Under the pieces are notes generated by a model, which did no database searches, was not told where the DNA came from, and worked only from the letters and a program-made list of their open reading frames with translations. A DNA stretch of 7,540 nucleotides, from positions 1-7,540 of the forward strand of contig CALFYQ010000324.1 of NCBI GenBank assembly GCA_937952085.1. Direction: 5' to 3'. The position numbers were made by a program, and so were the translations under genes. Source of the stretch: an uncultured Paracoccaceae bacterium. GTDB taxonomy: Bacteria > Pseudomonadota > Alphaproteobacteria > Rhodobacterales > Rhodobacteraceae. Position 1 is the first letter of the stretch; each line of letters starts with the position of its first letter. This document shows, in pieces, positions 1 through 6,376 of the stretch.

Positions 1-129
1 GGCCTCGGCATAGGTGAGGCCGCGCTCGACCAGACCGTCGGTCACGAGGCGCTTCAGGTCCTCCGCCGCGCGCGGCTGCATCCGCGCCGGCAGATCCTCG
101 GAGAAGAGTTCAAGGAGGAGGTCAGCCAT
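1..129 (-). CDS. glyS: Glycyl-tRNA synthetase beta subunit, N-terminal fragment
   Basis: Only the first 43 codons are inside the window; the gene continues past position 1. The protein opens with MADLLLELFSEDLPARMQ, which closely matches the usual bacterial GlyS start (LLLELFSEELPAR type), followed by a helix ending in LVERGLTYAEA. In the family, GlyS pairs with GlyQ to form an alpha2beta2 class II synthetase in the cytoplasm that charges tRNA-Gly; the beta subunit carries tRNA-binding and auxiliary domains. The ATG begins 3 nt after the stop codon of the upstream small gene, and glyQ lies before that, so all three should be co-transcribed and possibly translationally coupled. The start is chosen from the family match and from the fit to the preceding stop. 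The fragment is too short to judge whether the rest of the gene is intact. Confidence 0.93.
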   Translation of the reverse strand, partial: MADLLLELFSEDLPARMQPRAAEDLKRLVTDGLVERGLTYAEA

Positions 130-132
130 CGT

Positions 133-612
133 TCACCCGTTCGGCGCAGGGCAGCCATCGGGGACCGGCTCCCCCTCGAAAAAGGCGTGGCCGCAGCGGT
201 TGATCTGCCGCCATTCATAGGCGCGGCCGTCCGGATAGGCGGCGACGACGCGGTCGAAGCCATAGGGCGCGTTGCTTTCGGCGAGGATCGCGCGGGCGCG
301 CCCGGCGGCGAGGTCCTGGCTGATGCGCTCGGCGTCGAAGCAGGCGAACCAGCCGGGGGCGACGAGGGGCTCGGCGGCCTCCGCCTCCGGCCCGTCGAGC
401 CCGTCGGCGCGGAAGCAGGCGCGGAGCTTCAGCGGCGACGAGCCGCCGTCGATCCCCTCGTAATGCGCGACGGGCACATGCTCGCCCGCGACGACGACTT
501 CCTCGACGCCCTCGACCGAAACGTAATGGCCGCGCGTCTGGAACCACCAGAGCGCGGCGCCGAAGACGAGGGCGAAGCCGACCAGCCCGCCGGCGATGAG
601 GCGGCCGTTCAT
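133..612 (-). CDS. Small single-TM protein between glyQ and glyS (DUF6446-like)
   Basis: This 159-residue protein has one hydrophobic segment at about residues 5-24 (LIAGGLVGFALVFGAALWWF) after a short MNGR head, which suggests a signal anchor with residues 28-159 outside the membrane. The outer part has cysteines at 66, 91, 140 and 154, enough for two disulfides. It also has recognisable blocks: LKLRACF (62-68), APGWFACFDAE (85-95), and AYEWRQINRCGHAFFEG near residues 131-147. From memory this resembles DUF6446, an uncharacterised family found between glyQ and glyS in Rhodobacteraceae; I could not search to confirm. The start is 1 nt past the glyQ stop (TGAGATG) and the stop is 3 nt before glyS, so it is locked into the operon. 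The function is unknown. A periplasmic location makes a direct role in tRNA charging unlikely. Confidence 0.85.
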   Translation of the reverse strand: MNGRLIAGGLVGFALVFGAALWWFQTRGHYVSVEGVEEVVVAGEHVPVAHYEGIDGGSSPLKLRACFRADGLDGPEAEAAEPLVAPGWFACFDAERISQDLAAGRARAILAESNAPYGFDRVVAAYPDGRAYEWRQINRCGHAFFEGEPVPDGCPAPNG

Positions 613-613
613 C

Positions 614-1528
614 TCAGCCCCGCCCGGCTTCCGTCTCGAGGAAGGCGTCGGCGCAGAGCTTCGCGAGGGTGCGGACGCGCGCGATATAGGCCTGCCGCTC
701 GGTCGGCGAGATGACGCCGCGCGCGTCGAGCAGGTTGAAGAGGTGGGAGGCCTTCACGCACTGGTCATAGGCCGGGTGGGCCATGACGATCTCCCGCCCG
801 GTCTTCGGGTCGGTCGCCGGCGCCTCGATGATGCGGCGGCATTCCTTCTCGGCGTCCTCGAAATGGGTCAGGAGCGTGGCCGTGTCGGCGATGTCGAAGT
901 TCCAGCGGCTGTATTCCCGTTCGGTCTGGCGGAAGACGTCGCCATAGGAGAGCGCGATGGGCGCCGAAGGGTCGTTGAACGGCATCTCCATGACGTGCTC
1001 GACGCCGAGGACATACATGGCCAGCCGTTCGAGCCCGTAGGTCAGCTCCCCGGTGACGGGGCGGCATTCGTGCCCCGCGACCTGCTGGAAATAGGTGAAC
1101 TGGGAGACTTCCATCCCGTCGCACCAGACCTCCCAGCCGAGGCCGGCGGCGCCGAGGGTCGGGCTCTCCCAGTCGTCCTCGACGAAGCGGACGTCGTGCA
1201 GCGAAAGGTCGATGCCGATGGCGGCGAGGGAGCCGAGATAGAGCTCCTGCAGGTCCGGCGGGCTCGGCTTGATGACGACCTGGTACTGGTAATAGTGCTG
1301 GAGCCGGTTGGGGTTGTCGCCATAGCGGCCGTCGGTCGGCCGGCGCGAGGGCTGCACATAGGCGGCCGCCCAGGCCCGCGGGCCGAGCGAGCGGAGCGTC
1401 GTCGCCGGGTGGAAGGTTCCGGCGCCCACCTCCATGTCGTAGGGCTGCAGAATCGCGCAGCCCTTCCCCGCCCAGTAGGTCTGGAGGCGGAGGATGATCT
1501 CCTGAAAGCTCTTCGGCGCGGCCGTCAT
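614..1528 (-). CDS. glyQ: Glycyl-tRNA synthetase alpha subunit
   Basis: This is a full-length 304-residue GlyQ, close to the usual size of about 290-310. It is the catalytic subunit of the alpha2beta2 glycyl-tRNA synthetase and activates glycine with ATP. The N-terminal block SFQEIILRLQTYWAGKGCAI (7-26) leads into LQPYDMEVGAGTFHPATT. Class II motif 2 lies in VQPSRRPTDGRYGDNPNRLQ (58-77), followed by HYYQYQVVIKPSP. The glycine-pocket region is EDDWESPTLGAAGLGWEVW (117-135). Motif 3 is TGELTYGLERLAMY (159-172) with its conserved arginine. The open frame continues upstream to 1771, but the family start MTAAPKSFQE and a strong Shine-Dalgarno place the start at 1528. It is first in a three-gene operon with the small membrane protein and glyS. 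No missing residue or frameshift was seen. Confidence 0.97.
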   Translation of the reverse strand: MTAAPKSFQEIILRLQTYWAGKGCAILQPYDMEVGAGTFHPATTLRSLGPRAWAAAYVQPSRRPTDGRYGDNPNRLQHYYQYQVVIKPSPPDLQELYLGSLAAIGIDLSLHDVRFVEDDWESPTLGAAGLGWEVWCDGMEVSQFTYFQQVAGHECRPVTGELTYGLERLAMYVLGVEHVMEMPFNDPSAPIALSYGDVFRQTEREYSRWNFDIADTATLLTHFEDAEKECRRIIEAPATDPKTGREIVMAHPAYDQCVKASHLFNLLDARGVISPTERQAYIARVRTLAKLCADAFLETEAGRG

Positions 1529-3320
1529 GGGCGGCTCCTCCTTCCGGCGCGCTCCGTCTAGCGGCGCCGGGGCGGCTGGACAAGGCCGGGGGGCTCGGCT
1601 ACCCGAAACCCGACCGAAACGCTCAAGGACACGCGCCCTGCCCCGCCGCCTGCCCGACGCCTGGACGCTCTCGGCGCTCCTCATCGCGGCGATCCTGCTC
1701 GCGCCGATCGCGGCGGTCGGCTGGATGGCGTTCTTCCCGCGGGAGAATGTCTGGCCGCATCTCCTCGCCACGGCGCTGCCCGGCTATGTCTGGAACTCGA
1801 TCCTCCTGATGGCGATGACCGGGCTCGGCTCGGCCGCGATCGGCGCCGGCGCCGCCTGGCTCACCACGATGACGGAGTTTCCCGGCCGCCGCGTCTTCGA
1901 CTGGGCGATGCTCGCGCCGCTCGCCGCGCCCGGCTATGTCGCCGCCTATGCGCTGACCGACTTCCTCGAATATTCCGGGCCGGTGCAGGTGCTCCTCCGC
2001 GGGCTCTTCGGGTGGACCAGCGCGCGGGATTACTGGTTCCCCGAGATCCGCACCATCTGGTCGGCCGGCTTCGTGCTGACGCTTTCGCTCTATCCTTACG
2101 TCTATCTCCTCGCGCGCTCGGCGTTCCGGGAGCAGTCGGTCTGCGCGCTCGAGGCGGCGCGCTCGCTCGGCTGCGGGCCGTGGCGGACCTTTTTCCGCGT
2201 CGCCCTGCCGCTGGCGCGGCCGGCGGTCGCCGCCGGCGTCGCCGTGGTGATGATGGAGACGCTGAACGATTTCGGCGCGGTCAGCTATTTCGCGGTGCGG
2301 ACGCTGACCGCCGGCATCTTCTCGGTCTGGCTCGAAGGCTCGAACGCCGGGGCGGCCGCGCAGCTTTCCTGCGTGCTCCTCGTCTTCGTCCTCCTCCTCA
2401 TCGGGCTCGAGGCGGCGGGGCGGCGCGGGCGCCGGCATCATGCGGCCTCGCGCCGCTATCGGCCCATCGTCCGCGCGCGGCTCGAAGGCTGGAAGGGCTG
2501 GCTGGCGGCGGCGGCCTGCGCGGCGCCCCTCCTTCTCGGCTTCGTCCTTCCGGTGGCGGTGATCGCGAGCCTTGCGATGCATCGGCCCGAAGGCTTCCTC
2601 GACGCCGATTTCCTCTCGGCCACGGCGCGGACGCTCTGGCTCGGCGCGGCGGCGGCGGCGCTCGCGGCGGCGACTGGGCTCCTTCTCGCCTTCGGCGCGC
2701 GGCGGGCGGAGAGCGCGACGGCGCGCAACATCGCGCGGGCGACGATGATCGGCTATGCGGCGCCCGGCGCTGTGCTGGCGGTGGGCGTCCTCATCCCGCT
2801 CTCGGCGCTCGACCGGGCGATCCATTACGCCTCGCTCGATCTCTTCGGCGTCGGAACCGGGCTTCTCCTCACCGGCTCGGCGGCGGCGGTGCTCTTGGCC
2901 TATGTCGTCCGCTTCAACGCCATCGCCTTCGGCGCGGCGGCCGCGGCGCTCGGGCGGGTGACGCCGGCGATGGACATGGCCGCGCGCACGCTCGGCTCCG
3001 GCCCCGGCGCGGCGCTCCGTCGGGTGCATCTGCCCATCGTCTCGGGCTCTCTCGTCACCGCGGCGATGCTGGTTTTCGTCGACGCCGCCAAGGAGTTGCC
3101 GGCGACGCTGATCCTGAGGCCCTTCAATTTCTCGACCCTCGCCACACATGTCTATGACAGCGCGAGCCGGGAGCAGCTTTCCGAGGCGGCGCCGGCCGCG
3201 CTCACCATCGTCGCGGTCGGGCTCCTGCCCGTCGCGGTGCTGATCCGCGGCCTCGGCGCGCGGCGGCCGGGCGAGGCCGCGGAGGCCGCAATCGGCGGGG
3301 CGGCGCGGCAGGGCGCCTGA
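1527..3320 (+). CDS. fbpB: Ferric-iron-type ABC transporter permease, two fused domains
   Basis: This 597-residue inner-membrane protein carries two BPD_transp_1 permease domains, the layout of FbpB/SfuB/HitB. It would form the channel that imports ferric iron handed over by a periplasmic binding protein and driven by an ATPase. Domain 1 spans about 50-295 and domain 2 about 325-575. Each has an EAA loop that docks the ATPase: EAARSLGCGPWRTFFRVALP (209-228) and MAARTLGSGPGAALRRVHLP (484-503). The blocks METLNDFGAVSYFAV (243-257) and KELPATLILRPFNFSTLAT (522-540) are typical of iron permeases and argue against ThiP. TM1 begins near residue 48, so the first 45 residues (Arg/Gly/Ala/Pro) are an unusual extension. 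No other ATG, GTG or TTG occurs in frame before codon 67 (ATG at 1725), which lies inside TM1. A CTG at 1638, preceded by AAGGA, is a possible true start. No binding-protein or ATPase gene is adjacent. Substrate is inferred from family motifs. Confidence 0.88.
   Translation: MGGSSFRRAPSSGAGAAGQGRGARLPETRPKRSRTRALPRRLPDAWTLSALLIAAILLAPIAAVGWMAFFPRENVWPHLLATALPGYVWNSILLMAMTGLGSAAIGAGAAWLTTMTEFPGRRVFDWAMLAPLAAPGYVAAYALTDFLEYSGPVQVLLRGLFGWTSARDYWFPEIRTIWSAGFVLTLSLYPYVYLLARSAFREQSVCALEAARSLGCGPWRTFFRVALPLARPAVAAGVAVVMMETLNDFGAVSYFAVRTLTAGIFSVWLEGSNAGAAAQLSCVLLVFVLLLIGLEAAGRRGRRHHAASRRYRPIVRARLEGWKGWLAAAACAAPLLLGFVLPVAVIASLAMHRPEGFLDADFLSATARTLWLGAAAAALAAATGLLLAFGARRAESATARNIARATMIGYAAPGAVLAVGVLIPLSALDRAIHYASLDLFGVGTGLLLTGSAAAVLLAYVVRFNAIAFGAAAAALGRVTPAMDMAARTLGSGPGAALRRVHLPIVSGSLVTAAMLVFVDAAKELPATLILRPFNFSTLATHVYDSASREQLSEAAPAALTIVAVGLLPVAVLIRGLGARRPGEAAEAAIGGAARQGA
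1535..1543 (-). promoter_or_regulatory. Shine-Dalgarno of glyQ
   Basis: The minus strand reads AAGGAGGAG, ending 6 nt before the ATG at 1528. This near-perfect ribosome binding site decides the glyQ start against the longer open frame that runs up to 1771. On the plus strand the same bases fall inside the N-terminal extension of the divergent permease frame. Confidence 0.8.
1555..1583 (-). promoter_or_regulatory. Possible sigma-70-type promoter for glyQ operon
   Basis: On the minus strand, TTGTCC (1583-1578) is followed after exactly 17 nt by TAGACG (1560-1555). The match to TTGACA/TATAAT is 4/6 and 3/6, with the TTG that matters in alphaproteobacteria preserved. Transcription would begin near 1548 and give a short leader that just contains the Shine-Dalgarno. 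The placement is good but the hexamers are weak, and no experiment supports it. If real, it lies within the first 20 codons of the longest reading of the divergent permease gene. Confidence 0.3.
1625..1640 (+). promoter_or_regulatory. Possible alternative start (CTG) with Shine-Dalgarno for the permease
   Basis: AAGGA at 1625-1629 lies 8 nt before an in-frame CTG at 1638-1640. Starting here would give about 560 residues, with TM1 roughly ten residues from the N-terminus, as is usual for this family. It would also remove the overlap with the glyQ start. CTG starts are rare, so this is only an alternative to the ATG at 1527. Confidence 0.25.
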
Positions 3321-3369
3321 ATCTCGCCGCCATCTGGGCGGAAGCTGCGCCCGAGGAGGAGACGACCCG

Positions 3370-6174
3370 ATGCGACGCGCCCTGAAGATACTCGCCGCCC
3401 TCGTGCTGCTGATCGGAACCGCGGCGGTCGCCGTCGTGGCGCTCCTGCCCTCCGAGAAGATCGCGGCGCTGGTCGGCGACCAGGTGCGCGCGGCGACGGG
3501 GCGGGAGTTGACCCTTTCCGGCGGGCTCCGGCCCAGCATCTGGCCCGTCCTCGGCGTCGAGACCGGGGCCTTCGCGCTCGGCAATGCGACATGGGGCGAG
3601 GCGCCGGCGCTTCTCTCCGCCGAGGGCGCGCGGATCGGCGTCGAACTCATGCCGCTCCTCTCCGGCGAGATTCGTGTGAAGGAGATCCGCCTCGTGAAGC
3701 CGGTCGTCGCGCTCGAGGTGAGCGAGACGGGCGCGCAGAACTGGGCCTTCGGCTCCGGCGGCGGCGAGGGCCAGGGGGATGGCGGCGCCCTGCCCCGCGC
3801 CTTCAGCCTCGCCGAGGCGGCGCTCGAAGACGGAACCGTCAGCTATTCGGACCGGCGCTCCGGCCTCAGGGAGCGGCTGGAGAATGTCGACCTTCGCGCC
3901 GCGCTGCCGGCGCTCGACGGCGAATTGACCGCGACGCTCGCGGCGGTGCGGAACGGCGCGCCGCTTTCGCTCGACCTCGCGCTGAGAAGCCCCGCCGCGC
4001 TTCTCGCCGGCGAGACGGTGACGGTCGATCTCGACCTTGCGACCGACGAGGCGAAGCTCGCCTATGAGGGGACGGTCACGCCGCCGGGCGCCGGCGGGTT
4101 GCCGCGGCTCGAAGGCGCCTTCTCTGCCGAGGCGGCGGACCCGGCCGCGCTCGCCGCCCTCGCCGGGGCGGACCCGGCGCCGCTGGCCGGGATCGCCGAT
4201 CTCGTCGCCAGGGGCCGCGTCTCGCTCGGCGAGGTTCTGGCGCTCGACGCCACGCTCGGCCTCGCCCGCGACGGCGAGCGGCTGGAGGCGACCGCGAAGG
4301 CCGACGCCGCCGCCGGCTGGCTCGAAAGCCGCGCCTTCGACCTCGATCTGAGCGGCCGCACCGGCTCGGGCGCCGCCTTCGGCTGGAAGGGCCGCGTCGC
4401 GCCCGGCGCCGGCGCCGCGCCGGTGACGGCGAAGGGAAACTGGAGCCTTTCCGCCGCGGACCCGTCGAAGCTCGCCGCGCTCGCCGGGGCCGACCCGGCG
4501 CCGCTCAAGGGCCTCTCCGGCCTCGACCTTTCGGGCGCGCTCGACCTGTCGGCGAAGGGCCTCGCGGCCAGCGCCAAGGGCGGCCTCGCGCGGGACGGCC
4601 AGCGCGCCAGCATCGATCTCTCCGCGCGGGGCGGCGCGGACTGGGCGAAGGCCCGCGCCTTCAGGCTCGACCTCAAGGCCGCGCTCGAAGGGCTCGCCAC
4701 GCTCTCCTTCGCCGGCGACGCCGCGGCCCCCGAGGGCGGCGCGCCCACCGTCTCCGGCGCGCTCGACCTCGACGCGCCGGACCTTCGCGCCCTCGCAGCC
4801 TTCGCCGGCGTCGCGCTGCCCGAGGCGAAGCCGAACGCCTTCCGCCGGCTCCGCGTCACCGGCGACGTGACGACGCCGGCCGCGAACCAGATCCGGCTCG
4901 CCGCCTCCCGCATCGCGCTCGACGAGATCGAGATGAGCGGGCCGGTGCGCGTCGCCTATGGCGGCAAGCCGAGCGTCTCCGCCGTGCTGGAGGCGGGCGA
5001 TCTCAACCTCCGGCGCTATCTCGGCTCCGGCGACGAGGCGCCCCCCGCCGCCGAAGGCTGGAGCCGGGAGAAGATCGACCTCTCCGGCCTCGACGCGTTT
5101 GACCTCGACGCCACGCTCCGGGCGAAGTCGGTCGCGCTGCCGAACGGCATCGCCCTCGGCCGGAGCGACGTGACCGCCAAGGTGGCGGGCGGCAGGCTCG
5201 ACCTGACGGTGAAGGAGCTCGGCTTCTATGGCGGCGGCGTCGAGGGCGCGGTGACGCTCGGCGGCGACAAGGCGGCGGCGCTTTCGGCCAAGGTTACGGC
5301 CTCGGCGGTGCGGCTCCTGCCGATGCTGCGGGCGCTCGCCGGCTACCAGAGCCTCGAAGGGCTCGGCGCCGTCAGCTTCGACGTGCGGGGAAGCGGCGAG
5401 AGCCTCGACGCCATCATGCGGAGCCTCGACGGCTCCGGCGACCTTCGCCTCTCCGACGGGGCGATCGTCGGCTGGAACCTCGCCGCGCTGGCGCGGAACC
5501 TCACCGGCGGCGACGGCGGCGAGAAGAAGACCGACTTCTCCGAAGTGGCGGCGACCTTCGCGATCCGGAACGGCGCGATGTCCACCTCCGACTTCCGCCT
5601 CCTCGGCCCGCTGATCCGGGTCACCGGCGAGGGGGTGATGGACCTCGGCGCGCAGACGATGAACTTCCGCCTCTCGCCGAAGGCGGTGGCGACGCTGAAG
5701 GGCCAGGGCGGCAAGGCGGACAAGGCCGGCCTCGCCTTCCCGCTCATCATCTCGGGGCCATGGAGCGATCTCTCGATCCGGCCGGATCTGACCGCCGCGC
5801 TGACCGACATCCTCTCCGACCCGGGCGCGGCGCTCGACGCGGCGAAGGGCGTGATCGGCGGCGGCGCGGGCGCGGTGCTCGAAGGCGCGACCGGGGCCGG
5901 CGGCGCGCTCGGCGCGGCGGCGGGGGCGGCGAAGGCGCTCGGCAAGGGCGACGCCGCCGGCGCGGCGACCGAGGCGCTCCGCGGCGCCCTCGGCCAGCCG
6001 GAGGCGGAGACCGGGCCGACCCCGGAGGAGTTGCGGAAGATGACGCCGGAAGAGCGCCGCGCCGCCCGCAAGGCCGAACGCCAGCGGAAGCGCCAGGAGG
6101 AGCAGCAACGGCGGAACGACCCGGCCGGCGCGCTGATCGAGGGCGTCATCGGCGGCGTGCTGAAGAAGAACTGA
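3370..6174 (+). CDS. AsmA-family envelope protein
   Basis: This 934-residue protein begins MRRALKILAALVLLIGTAAV, a short basic head and one TM helix (about 5-27), then LPSEKIAALVGDQVRAATGRELTLSG, the standard AsmA opening. The remainder would be periplasmic. The N-terminal AsmA domain covers roughly 1-200, with blocks such as GNATWG and MPLLSGEIRVKEIRLVKP. A middle part holds three copies of a repeat of about 107 residues (from about 219). The C-terminal AsmA domain (about 560-800) includes LEGLGAVSFDVRGSG, SGDLRLSDGAIVGWNL and RVTGEGVMDLGAQTMNFRLS. A Gly/Ala-rich stretch and a highly charged Lys/Arg/Glu/Gln helix (884-916) end the protein. Family members are thought to act in outer-membrane lipid homeostasis, possibly as beta-taco lipid conduits; that role is inferred here. 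A GAGGAGGAGA ribosome site lies 7 nt before the ATG. It sits 49 nt after the permease stop, so co-transcription is plausible. Confidence 0.92.
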   Translation: MRRALKILAALVLLIGTAAVAVVALLPSEKIAALVGDQVRAATGRELTLSGGLRPSIWPVLGVETGAFALGNATWGEAPALLSAEGARIGVELMPLLSGEIRVKEIRLVKPVVALEVSETGAQNWAFGSGGGEGQGDGGALPRAFSLAEAALEDGTVSYSDRRSGLRERLENVDLRAALPALDGELTATLAAVRNGAPLSLDLALRSPAALLAGETVTVDLDLATDEAKLAYEGTVTPPGAGGLPRLEGAFSAEAADPAALAALAGADPAPLAGIADLVARGRVSLGEVLALDATLGLARDGERLEATAKADAAAGWLESRAFDLDLSGRTGSGAAFGWKGRVAPGAGAAPVTAKGNWSLSAADPSKLAALAGADPAPLKGLSGLDLSGALDLSAKGLAASAKGGLARDGQRASIDLSARGGADWAKARAFRLDLKAALEGLATLSFAGDAAAPEGGAPTVSGALDLDAPDLRALAAFAGVALPEAKPNAFRRLRVTGDVTTPAANQIRLAASRIALDEIEMSGPVRVAYGGKPSVSAVLEAGDLNLRRYLGSGDEAPPAAEGWSREKIDLSGLDAFDLDATLRAKSVALPNGIALGRSDVTAKVAGGRLDLTVKELGFYGGGVEGAVTLGGDKAAALSAKVTASAVRLLPMLRALAGYQSLEGLGAVSFDVRGSGESLDAIMRSLDGSGDLRLSDGAIVGWNLAALARNLTGGDGGEKKTDFSEVAATFAIRNGAMSTSDFRLLGPLIRVTGEGVMDLGAQTMNFRLSPKAVATLKGQGGKADKAGLAFPLIISGPWSDLSIRPDLTAALTDILSDPGAALDAAKGVIGGGAGAVLEGATGAGGALGAAAGAAKALGKGDAAGAATEALRGALGQPEAETGPTPEELRKMTPEERRAARKAERQRKRQEEQQRRNDPAGALIEGVIGGVLKKN
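4024..4833 (+). repeat. Tandem repeat of about 107 residues within the AsmA-family gene
   Basis: Three units share an opening strand (VDLDL at residue 219, FDLDL at 323, FRLDL at 431), then a helical block: DPAALAALAGADPAPL at 257, DPSKLAALAGADPAPL at 364, and the diverged APDLRALAAFAGVALP with its aspartate at 471. The helical blocks are spaced exactly 107 residues apart. A further shared block, LARDG plus GW or DW, follows at 298 and 406. Bases 4150-4190 and 4471-4511 match at 35 of 41 positions, so units 1 and 2 remain similar at DNA level. This is most simply a duplicated beta-helix/beta-taco building block. Confidence 0.65.
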
Positions 6175-6188
6175 GGCCGCCGCCGCGA

Positions 6189-6217
6189 TTGCGCGGGGCG
6201 CCGTCGGCTTGTATTCC
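6189..6217 (+). promoter_or_regulatory. Probable promoter of tRNA-Thr
   Basis: TTGCGC (6189-6194) and TATTCC (6212-6217) are separated by exactly 17 nt, and the -10 ends 20 nt before the mature tRNA 5' end, a normal distance for a tRNA leader. Each hexamer matches the sigma-70 consensus at three positions, keeping TTG and TAT. It lies between the AsmA stop and the tRNA, which fits independent tRNA transcription. Confidence 0.45.
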
Positions 6218-6237
6218 GGTCCCGCTCCGGCGCGGAG

Positions 6238-6310
6238 GCCGCGTTAGCTCAGCTGGTAGAGCAGCGCCCTTGTAAAGCGAAGGTCGTCCGTTCGAGTCGG
6301 ACACGCGGCG
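6238..6310 (+). tRNA. tRNA-Thr (anticodon TGT)
   Basis: A complete 73-nt cloverleaf can be folded by hand. The acceptor stem pairs GCCGCGT (6238-6244) with ACGCGGC (6303-6309) perfectly. The D arm is GCTC/GAGC with loop AGCTGGTA. The T arm is GTCCG/CGGAC around TTCGAGT. The variable loop is AGGTC. The anticodon loop CTTGTAA (6269-6275) places TGT at 6271-6273, decoding ACA (and by wobble other ACN codons) as threonine. The anticodon stem is weak: only the three inner C-G, G-C and C-G pairs (28-30 with 40-42) form, with G27-A43 and C31-A39 mismatches. The discriminator is G (6310) and CCA is not encoded (CCG follows), so the CCA end must be added by the nucleotidyltransferase. A probable promoter lies just upstream. 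Confidence 0.93.
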
Positions 6311-6376
6311 CCGCCGGGGCCGGCTTCCCCGCCCCGCCCGCCTCCCCTATCGTTCGCGCCAGCGGAGGGAGGCGTC

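Noticed and set aside
596..1561. Open frame of 321 codons on the plus strand opposite glyQ
   Set aside because: It is antisense to an unmistakable GlyQ, has no family resemblance and is Arg/Gly/Asp rich.
3327..3341. Hairpin CCGCC/GGCGG between the permease and AsmA genes
   Set aside because: Short stem without a T tract; the genes are only 49 nt apart, so a terminator is unlikely.
1623..3650. Open frame of 675 codons on the minus strand opposite the permease
   Set aside because: Same composition artefact; Arg-rich, with no domain and no ribosome site, and it crosses two real plus-strand genes.
3202..6108. Open frame of 968 codons on the minus strand opposite the AsmA gene
   Set aside because: In very GC-rich DNA with C/G third positions, the antisense frame is often free of stops. 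Its translation is Arg/Glu/Ala/Gly low-complexity with no family motif, and the plus-strand frame is clearly a real AsmA protein.
6183..6196. Hairpin CCGCG-ATTG-CGCGG just after the AsmA stop, considered as a terminator
   Set aside because: The stem has five pairs with no T tract after it, and it overlaps the probable tRNA promoter. Such short GC hairpins arise by chance in this composition.
6315..6331. Hairpin CGGGG/CCCCG downstream of the tRNA, considered as a terminator
   Set aside because: It has five pairs with a 7-nt loop and no T run; it cannot be told from background.
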